The position numbers were made by a program, and so were the translations under genes. Below, piece after piece: positions 33,446 through 43,136 of a DNA stretch of 64,000 nucleotides. Below the pieces are notes generated by a model. That model saw only the letters and a program-made list of their open reading frames with translations, was not told the DNA's origin and did no database searches. The stretch's first letter is position 1. Each line of letters begins with the position of its first letter. This stretch comes from Suillus spraguei (lineage: Eukaryota; Basidiomycota; Agaricomycetes; Boletales; Suillaceae). The stretch covers positions 1-64,000 of the forward strand of contig JABCPU010000079.1 in NCBI GenBank assembly GCA_016800925.1, written 5' to 3'.

Positions 33446-35778
33446 ATGTACAAACTTAACTGCATTGTCTTGGGCGATCGCCGAAAGAATATCTTCCCAG
33501 CCTATATCGCGCAGACGGGGACTGTTGGTGACCTCAAAGATCTGATCAAGGTTAAGGCGAAGGAACACTTTAACCTTGTGGATGCTAAGAGTCTCGAGCT
33601 ATGGAAGGTGAGTGGTCTGATGCCTGTGAACTGATCTTATGCTGAGACTTTGGAAGGTCAACCTGCGTATCGACGAGATGATAGAGCGCAATCTTAGCAG
33701 TCTTACACTTGACTCAAAGACATCCCTATCACCTGTGGATGAAATGCCCGAGGTTTTTGAGAGTGCCCCTCAGCATAAGCATCTGCATATTGTTATCCAA
33801 GGGCCACCTGCCGGTGAGTTATGTTTCGATATTGCCACCCTTTTTACCTTACTGATCGCGATCTGACTTAGTGTCTTCTGAACCACTTGAGATGTACAAA
33901 ATCAACTGCATTGTCTTGGGCGAAAACCCCAAGGATATTTTCCCAGTTAACATTGCGCATACGGAGACTGTCGGTGACCTGAAAGATTTGATCAAGGATA
34001 AGACGAATCAACAATTTAAACTTGTGGATGCTAAGAGTCTCAAGCTATGGCAGGCGAGTGGTCTGATGCCTGCGATCTGACGTCATGCTAAGACTTTGGA
34101 AGGTTGACCTGCCTTACAATGACGCGCTCAAGCACACTCTTGAGAGTCTCAAACTAGATTGCGAGAAGCAATTGTCACCTGTAGATGGAATACTCAAGGT
34201 TTTTGACAATCCTCCTCGATCTGAGCACCTGCATATTGTTATCCAACCACTACGCGCTGGTAAGCTACCTGCTGATATCACTCTGACATGGCAGATGAGG
34301 TAACGCTGCCTCCCAGATGGCTCCCGTACTCATTTGCAACTGTCGCCTTCCGCACTCCTGAGTAGGACGCAGCAACTTCGTTCAGAGTACAACCGGAAAT
34401 TTCCTCAGAATGCTCCTTCCAGTCAGGGGAAACCTTCTGAATTCAAAAACATACAGAAAGACCCAGATGTAGCCATTCACTGGGATCGACCCCCTTCGGC
34501 TGCACATACTATACCCACCACGCTACTTCATCCAATCTTTGGTGCATTCATGGACGACTGTGAAAATCTTGAGCCCACGCCAGACGATAATAAGCTGGTC
34601 ATGGAATTGTCGGTGACTATGTCTGGCTTCTTCACAGACGAGACAGGACGAGCTTCCAAATTCCGTGAACTCCTGAGGCAGCATGACATCGACCTAAGGG
34701 CCACGACAATTGATGGCAGCAACTACACCACCGACGGTGACATGCAGTACAAAGGTTTCCGCTATGCAATTGCCGAAGTCAAGAACGAGATAGGGTCCAC
34801 GAAGGCCGAACCCCACATGCAAGTCCTTTCATATTATATACGTTCCACGACTTCTTTCTCGAAGGAGAAGCCTGCATTTAGGTTTCCATGTATAGCAATC
34901 ACACTCTTCGGTAGGTTTCTAGTATTCCACAACTCGCGATGCGCTGATCGCAATTTAAAGGGTCGCACATTGATTTCTCAGCCGCTGTTTGGAGCACGCG
35001 TCCGAACATGCAGGTGATTTCGACTGCTTTACCTCTGTTTCATCATCACACGGATACAAAAATGCGTGTGATGATAGCGCGGCACGTTGGTGCGCTCAGG
35101 CAAGCTCTTCGGTCTCTCTCGGAATGCTACGAGCGCGTGTTATCAAACACTACATCCCCTTCTCCTGATCCACACCTCAAATTTCTGGACTCGGAATTTC
35201 CAGATCCCAGGTTTCCATACCCGTATTCTTATACTTGCGTCGAGACATCATCGACGTGTCATTTCACGTACTGCCATCAAATGGATACCTCCAAGCTACT
35301 CTTTTCTGCCAAGACAACCGATGACAAGATGCTCTGCATCAAGTTCGTCCGTCATTACTCTAAGGAAGTACATCAACGTTGTGCTTCTGGCGGCTTCGCT
35401 CCAGTACTCCACGGCTTCGAACACCTACCAGGCGGCTGGTACATGGTTGTGATGGAGTTTATCGCAGATGACTACTGTTGTCTTGGGGAACTTTCCGACC
35501 CTTATCCTCATCGAGACGCGCTTACTGCGGGACTTCAATCTCTTCACCAAGAACGTTATGTTCATGGAGACATTCGGAATACAAATGTTATGGTAAAAAA
35601 GGATTATAGCCCTGGATTCAAACTCGTGGATTTCGACTGGTCCGGGATAATAGGCGAAATCCGATACCCAATCAACGTATATCAAGGAAAACGTCTGTGG
35701 AGGCCTGCTGGCGCAGAAGACGGACGGTTGATCCTGGCTGAACATGATATGCAGATGTTGCACGCCATGTTTCAGTAG
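33446..35778 (+). CDS. Crinkler-type effector: two tandem header domains, REase-like domain, kinase-like domain
   Basis: Crinkler proteins join a ubiquitin-like header to nuclease or kinase effector domains; fungal members are thought to act in the nucleus of target cells or in inter-organism conflict. Header 1 (33446-33829) and header 2 (33892-34261) share LNCIVLG/INCIVLG, TVGDLKDLIK, VDAKSL and LHIVIQ, and splicing at 33830-33871 places them in one frame. The 34334-35000 part has a restriction-nuclease-like pattern (TDGDMQYKGFRYAIAEVKNE, an Asp then Glu-x-Lys). After an intron near 34960-35012, the C-terminus has a kinase-type catalytic loop (VHGDIRNTNVM) and metal motif (KLVDFDWSG). The intron in header 2 (34054-34102) begins GC, whereas the equivalent intron of header 1 begins GT. 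An in-frame stop in one reading near 34365 means the junction of header 2 with the REase part needs transcript evidence. Confidence 0.75.
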
Positions 35779-35933
35779 CATACTGTAGATAATATCCGAG
35801 TAACTCCCGTACTGGATCGTGAATAGACAAACATCATACAAACTAGTACGTTTTATGAAAACAGGTGAAGCAATGAGTATGGGGAATCCGGGATCATGAA
35901 ATTCTACGCTGCCATGAGGCACCTGGTCAGTTC

Positions 35934-36212
35934 TTACTGAATACTCAGGCAATACTCACTCCATTTCACTACTATTCTAGTCACAGGTGATAGGGATGCC
36001 TTTCTGTTAAGTGTAAGACCGCCAAGATTGCGCTCGATCATCTTGTCGATATCCAGGTGTACCTTCCAAAATATCAGGTTATCAACATTCACTCGTAGGA
36101 ATGAGATCACTTGCCTGGCATAGCTTGAGACGGTGAGCGGGAACATGGTCAAATTGTGGCTTCGTGACGTCTCTGAGGTTACCAACAGTCTGCGTCGGTG
36201 CAATCTCGACTG
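35934..36212 (-). pseudogene. Crinkler header remnant in inverted orientation
   Basis: The minus strand reads TVGNLRDVTK and HRLKLCQA, then after an intron-like gap FWKVHLDIDKMIERNLGG and LTLNRKASLSP. These match NLRIDEMIERNLSS and LTLDSKTSLSP of the intact locus next door. No effector domain follows. It is a partial header copy pointing the other way, probably left by local inversion or rearrangement. Confidence 0.7.
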
Positions 36213-36655
36213 CATGAAAACAAATAGTTTGGATTCACAATATTGCAATGACGATACTCTTGCCATTCCATAAATCAACACTTGAGGAGACTCACGTTCC
36301 TGCAACTTCAGACTTGCTAATCCTTGCCCGTGGACTTGGACTTCGTCGTATCGTATGCACCCTTATGCAAATATACGACTCAAAGCAAAGTCTTATTTTG
36401 CTCTTGAATGCCTATCTATATGTTTTCTCGACTACGCCCCCGTACTCGTCACCGTCCCTGCTCCTGCCTCTTATGGTACTGTCACTGCTTCTTTTTTTTC
36501 CCATCACTCGGATTTTCCTTCCGATGTTACGTTCTCTTTACAGCATCGTCACTGCGTCACTGTTGCGTGTCGCCTCCCACGACCTGCAGTCGTCCCTGCT
36601 CTCAAAAGGAAACCGTCCCTGCTCTCAATGGAAACGCGTTTCTCAATCATACAAA
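36213..36655. other. Upstream region of the GMP synthase exon-1 fragment
   Basis: Pyrimidine-rich sequence (36440-36600: repeated cgtccctgctc and cgtcact words) that could be 5' untranslated or promoter sequence duplicated along with the GMP synthase first exon. No gene is supported. Confidence 0.35.
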
Positions 36656-36712
36656 ATGGCCGAAATACACGATCAGTTCGATACCATCCTTATTCTTGAC
36701 TTTGGTTCCCAG
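36656..36712 (+). pseudogene. GMP synthase exon 1 fragment
   Basis: The 19 codons read MAEIHDQFDTILILDFGSQ, the characteristic start of GMP synthase with the first beta strand of the glutamine amidotransferase domain. The codon for Gln is followed at once by GT, consistent with a genuine exon end. The family continues with Tyr-Ser-x-Leu-Ile; here about 60 bases of intron-like DNA lead instead into the 43-bp tandem repeat. It is therefore an isolated first exon. The region missing from the fragment at 678-1604 includes this part, but the two lie 35 kb apart on opposite strands. Confidence 0.8.
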
Positions 36713-36767
36713 GTTCGGGATTTGTGTTCTAGCTCACATCGTCTCATATATTGATCATCAGGTTTTT

Positions 36768-37485
36768 GCGGTACTTAAAAGCTGCTTTTGCAGGTCCTCA
36801 TGCCGTTTCTGCGGTACTTACAAGCTGCTTTTGCAGGTCCTCATGCCGTTTCTGCGGTACTTACAAGCTGCTTTTGCAGGTCCTCATGCCGTTTCTGCGG
36901 TACTTACAAGCTGCTTTTGCAGGTCCTCATGCCGTTTCTGCGGTACTTACAAGCTGCTTTTGCAGGTCCTCATGCCGTTTCTGCGGTACTTACAAGCTGC
37001 TTCTGCAGGTCCTCATGCCGTTTCTGCGGTACTTACAAGCTGCTTCTGCAGGTCCTCATGCCGTTTCTGCGGTACTTACAAGCTGCTTCTGCAGGTCCTC
37101 ATGCCGTTTCTGCGGTACTTACAAGCTGCTTCTGCAGGTCCTCATGCCATTTCTGCGGTACTTGAAAGCCGCTTCTGCAAGTCTCTAAACCGTTTCTGCG
37201 GTACTTACAAGCTGCTTCTGCAGGTCCTCATGCCGTTTCTGTGGTACTTGAAAGCTGCTTCTGCAGGTCCTCATGCCGTTTCTGCGGTACTTAAGGCCTG
37301 CTTCTGCAGGTCCTAATACCGTTGCTGAGGTACCAAAAGCTGCTTCTGCAGGTGCTCATGCTGTTTCTGCGGCACTTGAAAGCTGCTTCTGCAGGTCCTA
37401 AAACCGTTTCTGCGGTACTTGAAAGCTGCTTCTGCAGGTCTAAATGCCCGCTGCTGCGGTACCTAAGGCTATCTGTCTTTGCTGC
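36768..37485. repeat. 43-bp minisatellite, about 16 copies
   Basis: The unit is 'tacttacaagctgcttttgc', then 'aggtcctcatgccgtttctg', then 'cgg'. Phrase positions 36811 and 36854 give a 43-base period. The left copies are nearly identical (tttt), later copies carry ttct, and the right end decays. Because 43 is not a multiple of three and the unit has no stop, all three plus frames stay open; the open frames of 125-302 residues here are artefacts. Each unit contains an acceptor-like 'ctgcttttgcag' next to GT. Confidence 0.97.
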
Positions 37486-38027
37486 CGCTTCTGCAACTAC
37501 CAACACCAATGCTATTCCTGCCCTCCACTTACTCCATCTGCATGCTGTAAAGTTCCTTGTGTAAACTATGAGCAACTGTGGCTTAGGTCATTTTGATTCT
37601 TGGTTGGTTCCTGATGTAGATTAGACGATTGTACTAGGCCCGCTAACACTACTTCGCGTACTTTTCGCATGTCAAGCATGCTTGCACCCATGTTCCATCT
37701 CAGATGAGTGTTCTTTTACTAGTACCAACCCTGCAGGAGGTTTACCGACTCCTGAAAACATGTTTTCAGCCACGTGCACCTTACCAGCTTCCCCCAAACA
37801 TCGACAGGCCTCGTTCTCACCTTCCACCCGTCTCTACAATCAAAGCATGGGTGTTTAACGACCATGCAAGTTGCTTCACTTCCATCATCCATACTTGTGG
37901 ACTGATCTAGGATTTCAGCACATACTGGATGGCTGGGCTTGCACACGACGGAGTTCATTTCTTTAATTATGCCTGCACGCTAAGCTAACATCCCCCCCCC
38001 CCCTCTTAAGCAAGCTGATTGGAATCA
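37486..38027. other. Intergenic with a poly-C tract
   Basis: Contains a run of C at about 37991-38004 directly before the hAT fragment. Short open frames (plus 37704-37910, minus 37719-37958) have no recognised motifs. Confidence 0.4.
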
Positions 38028-38880
38028 GGAAACATTTGAGCGGTTGCTCACTGAATGGATGTCGCATGCGATCAGCCATTTGAAGAAGTCAACCAGCCGG
38101 AATTTCGCCGCCTCCTCGAGTATACTCATTTACAACCGTCACTTCGCATCCCCCATCGTCAGTCTGTGAAAAGGCGTGTAATGAAGATGGGTGAAGACAC
38201 AGTCAACGACATGAAAAATGATTGAAGAACTGGACTGCAAGGTTAGCATCTCGCTTGATGGCCGGACTTCAATCAGTACGGATTCTTGGCCATTGTGATG
38301 CACTACATCACAAATGCATGGAACCTCGGTGAGCACCCTGACGGTATCTTAATATTAGATCTCCAACTATTGTGCAGAAGAGCTTCTCATCGACTTTTGT
38401 CAGCTCGTGGGTGAGCACCCAGGTCACAATATGGCTCAAGCTGTGTTCAACACTATGGAACTCCTTGGGCTTAAGGATCGCATACTTGCAATAATGGCAG
38501 ACGATGCGTCGAACGATGACATGATGTGTCAGGCACTGCAAGAGTTATGCGAGAAGGATGACATCATTTTCAATGCGCGGCATGCTCGATTACGGTGCAT
38601 GCCCCATACAACCCATCTTTCAGCTCTAGTGGTGCTTCATGAGGTTTCACATCTTGGACTCCTGACTCATTTGTTGCAGGTTTTAGCTATTAAAAAGCAT
38701 CGGTGCTATCAAGACCAGTATGATCTACAAGACTTTTGGTTTGAAACTATCATGTATGAGTTCATTGATGCTTTGCACCATGGCAGGCTCAGCAGTTGCT
38801 GTCGAACGCATTTTTTCAGGTGGACGTGATGCCATTTCTCTTTGACGTGCTAGTCTGCAACCCGGCACTTCATACCCACT
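38028..38880 (+). mobile_element. hAT transposase, C-terminal half with internal deletion
   Basis: Similarity starts at ADWNQETFERLLTEW, shifts frame to ACDQPFEEVNQPEFRRLLEY, LRIPHRQSVKRR and KMGEDTV, then KVSISLDGRTS (the first catalytic Asp region). After an intron near 38331-38376 come LVGEHPGHNMAQAVFNTMEL, ILAIMADDASNDDMM and ARLRCMPHTTHLSALVVL. It then jumps to the hAT dimerisation signature AVAVERIFSGGRDAISL, which ends in TGA where the family has an Arg codon. A large middle part is deleted. The copy is inactive and takes up almost exactly where the minus-strand N-terminal half at 2.0-3.2 kb stops. Confidence 0.8.
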
Positions 38881-38909
38881 ACATCTGATGTATTGGGTAT
38901 GAAGTGCCG
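38863..38909. repeat. 47-base near-perfect hairpin at the hAT 3' end
   Basis: Arms CGGCACTTCATACCCA and TGGGTATGAAGTGCCG are exact reverse complements. Inside them, TACATC and GATGTA form a second stem around one T, with a single c/t mismatch. It sits just after the hAT C-terminal signature and may be a small inverted duplication of the element's end. Confidence 0.85.
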
Positions 38910-39344
38910 ATGCAAGTGAATTGATGGTGTCACAGGAACGCTCAAAAAGAGAGCGATAGAAGGGGAGCAGCTCGACTGATATGGCCATTCGGGGCTGGGA
39001 GGGAGCAGTAGGGAATAAGCCGTAGAAAACAAGTGTTTGCGCTAAGTTAGACATCTACAGCTCATCGCGTCTATGGAGATGAAATCTAAAAGAAATTAGC
39101 TGTTCAAGTCCAAGACTCCATGTATGCGACCAAATACTGACAGTCAAAAAAAGAGACCTGAATTGGTCAAGTACCATCCATGTCTTTGCCCATTTCCTGT
39201 AATGATTGATGTTTGTGTCCGATTAGACTAGATAAATTACGTTACTGAAATTTTTAGTCAGCAGGCATTTCTGATTCTAGTAAGACGGTGTAGCCATAAT
39301 ACACCCATCACCTTAGTCTGCCCTGACATTTTCAAGACTTCCTC
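38910..39344. other. Intergenic before the Ulp1/Sir2 fusion gene
   Basis: Holds the putative promoter of the 39.3-kb gene. The minus frame at 38725-39054 is a shadow of the hAT fragment. Nothing else was recognised. Confidence 0.35.
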
Positions 39345-41524
39345 ATGCCTAACCTTGATCTACCATCTTCTTCGCACCCTCAGGCTGAGCAAGGTATGGA
39401 CATAGATGAAATATCCATACTCCCACAAGCATCTGTTGGAATAACAATAACCTCAAGCCAAATATCACGCAACATAGGAGGCATTAAAGTTATAGATTCA
39501 GATCTGGATTGCCTGCGATATCCAAATGAACAGATCAACAGTGCCACTATGAATGCATATACCAATCTGGTACCAAACAAAGATCATAGTTTGATTAAAG
39601 CAGGATGTGTAATCATCAGTTCACTGGTTCCCCGCTTGATACATGGAAGCACTTCATGTAGCACAACGTTGGAAACTATTGTTTCAGAGGTCAGTATCTT
39701 GGTTTAAGCAAAGGTTTATGAATTTAATCACGTCAACCTCTTTGATTCAGATTACCAAGAAAAAGATGCTGGCCTTCAAGTGCTGGGCTTTTCCTTTATA
39801 TGGAGAAGATTCCTCTCATTGGGTCCTAGGTTGGGTGGATTGGTCAAGACATGAGATAGGTTTGTTTGATAGTCTAGGAAAATATCCTAACTGGGCTCGC
39901 AAGGTCAGCAGATATTTTAATTAATATATGTTATATAGACATCCAACATAATTTTTATATCAGGACGTCCAACATGCTGCTGCTGGTCTGGAGTACTGGC
40001 TAAAACATGAGGCTTATCCAGAGATTGAATCACTTGAACAAAGATTCAAAGACTGGAGAATCCACCATCATTCTCCACGTAATGGTCAACGACAAAAAGA
40101 TGGTTGGTCCAGCGGTATATTTGTTATGATGGCAATGAATGGGCTTTCCGATTTGGATTTCTCATGTGTACATCAAAGGAAGGTGAGGACGACAAAGACA
40201 TTGGCATTAAAGGCTATAGAGAAAGTCCGGTAATTCCAACATATTAAGTATAATTCTAGATGAACTGGCTGACATAAAAACTTCAGACTGGTCTTAGTAC
40301 CTAGCCGTTCTAAAAAAGGCCATCTTTTGTCATCTATAGATGATTCCAATTCTTCATCATCTAATAATACCACCGAAAACCCAACAATTTGGAAGTCTCC
40401 TGAAAGTGAAGAGGTTCAGAAAGTTGTGGAGAGCATATTATGTGCTAAGAACCTAGTTGTTATTTGCGGTATGATCTAGTCTAGCTTTTACAAGCTTCTT
40501 ACTGAAGAAATCAATCCTATTGCATTGCAATTTCTCTGTAGGTCCAGGTGTATCTGTTTCCACCAGATCTTCCAGCCAGTCTTTATTAGATCCTCTTGAA
40601 TTACTGCGCCCTATAATCTGGCAGGTGTGCAATACAGAATTGTACAAGTCTTGAAGAGTATCTTACATATCATTGTACCTGCAGGACCAGGCACAGTCAT
40701 CTTCAGTGATTCAGACTGCAATGCGCCATTTGAACCAAATACCCACAAACAACTTGTTTTACCGGGCCATACACTCTCTGGATCGGCGTGGTAATCTTTT
40801 GCGAGTCTATACTCAAAACATTGATGCCATGGAAAAGACAGCCTCATTGTTGTCCTTTGGAGTTCCAAACCCATCAGAGATAGATCCATCTAAATATCTT
40901 AGATGCATTCCATTGCTAGGACGTCTAGATCAGATGTCTTGCACTTTGGGTTGTAAGATGGTTCCATCATCTACCTTCCTGGATCGATTGACTTCAGATG
41001 GGCTTCCTATATGCACCACCTGTAAATCTTACAATCAGCATGGACATAAAGGCATCAGACATCCAAATATTGTGGTGTACAAAGAGGATCAACCAAATCT
41101 AGATTCTATTCTGGCTCATGACAAGAATCTTGTGGATGTGGTACTGGCCATAGGCATTCGTCCTTGCTTCAATATTTCTGACATCATCAAACATCTTTCC
41201 CAAGCTGCACAGTCTAGAACTTCCATAGGGGTTCTTTCATCCATTCTAATGGACCAGAATCAGTCTACTCTGGAAAAAACTGGAATCCCTGCACTTTTTC
41301 AAGTTTCTTGGAAATTAGATCTACAAGACTTTTTTGGACGTATTACTAGGGCTGCCTATCACGATGGTATCCATAATCCTGCCAGTAACACTATGGTGAT
41401 ATCCAGAAGGCTGTTGCTTAGGAGCTCCTCCACAAAGCAATCAGATGATGAAGACACTGATGATGGTTATCACAATGATAAACTATTGCTGACACTGAGG
41501 CCTTGGTCTTTACCTATTATTTAG
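39345..41524 (+). CDS. Ulp1-like (C48) domain fused to a Sir2-like domain, both with altered active sites
   Basis: Six exons (39345-39689, 39751-39903, 39964-40229, 40287-40468, 40542-40624, 40685-41524) splice cleanly to 622 residues. The first half is SUMO-protease-like: SSHWVLGWVDW (His) and IGLFDSLGKYP (Asp), then RQKDGWSSGIFVMM, where the family has Gln-x-Asp-Gly-x-Ser-Cys-Gly; the Cys is Ser (codon agc). The second half is Sir2-like: LVVICGPGVSVSTRSSS in place of the Gly-Ala-Gly-Ile-Ser...Pro-Asp-Phe-Arg NAD motif; LLRVYTQNIDAMEK retained; IPLLGRL where the catalytic His belongs; IGIRPC where Gly-Thr-Ser is expected. Its two introns at 40469-40541 and 40625-40684 sit at the same sites and phases as in the intact sirtuin next door. 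It is probably a non-catalytic binding or scaffold protein derived by gene duplication and fusion. Confidence 0.85.
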
Positions 41525-41799
41525 TCATGTAGCCAAAAGCAACTCTACTTATGATGGCGTGTCATCTTTTCAAACAATCTATGATATTTAAGTATGACTC
41601 ATGGTTGTATTAGAATACAAATGGAATGGAGGTGCTGCTTTGTAGGCATGCTTCAGAAATAACCATGGTGCCTAAGTGAGCCCATGTAAACTCATAAAAT
41701 TAAAAATATCCAATTATCAACCGTGGGAGTTTGATGGTTTCAATAGATGTGGTAGCTGAAATAACTTTGTCAAGTTAATGTGCTTTGTTGGTGCATATC
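41525..41799. other. Short spacer between the two Sir2 genes
   Basis: About 275 AT-rich bases with no recognisable gene; probably terminator of the first and promoter of the second sirtuin gene. Confidence 0.35.
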
Positions 41800-43009
41800 A
41801 TGGTAGTGAAAGTGCCCTTAACACATGACACTTCATCAGAAGCCATTTCAACAGTCATCTCATCAATTTTAGAAGCTCAGAATCTAATTATTATATGTGG
41901 TAAGTTTGACTCCCATAATGCATTTGAGCATCTAACTTCAACTATAAGAAATGTAGGAGCAGGAATATCAGTATCAGCAGGAATTCCTGACTTCCGTTCT
42001 TCACAAGGACTGTTTACTACTGGAGTGCTGAGTAAGGATTTGCTAGATGCAAATGTTTGGAAGGTGCTGAATGTTCTATGAATCTCTTATTATGGTTACT
42101 GATTTATTGCTTTGATATTATCTTCTATAGATACCATCCGAGGCTGCATCTCTATGCAAAACTCTGGCACAACTATATCAAAAATGTTCTCAAGCATCTC
42201 CTACTCCTTTTCATCTGGCTCTTAAAATGTTAGATGAAAAAGGTGGTCTACGCCGAGTCTATACTCAAAATATTGACCTGCTGGAATCAAAGGCAGGCTT
42301 ATCTTTTGGAGTGCCTCAGACACAGGATCTTAAAGAAACTCCTCGATGCATCCCTTTACATGGCACATTGGAGACTCTGGCATGCATAAAATGCTGTCAT
42401 CAGTCACAGTTGCACTTGCATATTTCAACTCTAATGACTGGTTGTCTGCCACTATGTCCAGCTTGTCAACAGGTCGAAGAAGAGCGTCAAATCATGCATA
42501 AGCGTCCCCGCACACCAGGAATATTGATACCAAATATAGTCCTTTATGGTCAGACACATCCAGCTGGTGATCTTCTGGGTCAATGCATCGCTCATGATGC
42601 TAATGGAGATCGTAAAAGAGTAAAAGCAGATGTTTTACTAGTAGCTGGAACCAGCCTCAAGATCCCAGGTGTAATCACCGCAGTACACGAGTTTGCTCAG
42701 GCAGTTCATGTTCAGAATCCAGGAGATGGATACAAATCAATTTATTTAGATCAAAATCCACTCCCGTCAAAATGGGATGGAGTTTTTGATGCTTGGGTAT
42801 CAGGTGACATACAGATTTTTGCCCAACATTTGATAAGATCCCTTGGTCCTCAGTCCAACCACTTTGTAGAGGATACCATTCAATCTCAATACTCTACAAG
42901 TATAACAATCTTGGCAGAAGATCTTCCTCCTGAAGCTGCATTCTTTTTGAAAGGCAGAGATCATATTATGTTACATATCAGGCAACCCTTTTATATACCT
43001 ATCTTATAG
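41800..43009 (+). CDS. Sir2-family NAD-dependent protein deacetylase (sirtuin), catalytic motifs intact
   Basis: Three exons (41800-41899, 41957-42063, 42131-43009) give 361 residues. Visible motifs: GAGISVSAGIPDFRSSQGLF (NAD binding), LRRVYTQNIDLLE, IPLHGTLETL with the catalytic His, zinc Cys pairs CIKC and CPAC, ILIPNIVLYGQ, ADVLLVAGTSLKIPGV and IYLDQNPLP. It resembles the fungal Hst3/Hst4-type group, which removes histone acetyl marks in the nucleus (family knowledge; subtype inferred). It lies 275 bp after its degenerate paralogue and is followed tail-to-tail by the large minus-strand gene. The ATG at 41800 is preferred; no ATG lies further upstream in this frame. Confidence 0.92.
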
Positions 43010-43136
43010 AAGAGTAAGATCTAGCTGTTTTTTCATACTCTTTCTTGAATTTAAGATTATATAGTTTATGATGATTTCAGGTGACTAGACCAAGATTCAA
43101 ATGATTTGAAATATAAATATATAAGCATAATAGTGT

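Noticed and set aside
35425..35952. 175-residue minus-strand frame over the Crinkler kinase-like region
   Set aside because: It lies opposite the clearly conserved kinase motifs and has no recognised motif of its own.
36408..37316. 302-residue plus-strand open frame across the 43-bp repeats
   Set aside because: All three plus frames are open because the unit lacks stops, and the 43-bp period rotates the frame. The left part is pyrimidine-rich non-coding DNA plus the GMP synthase exon in another frame.
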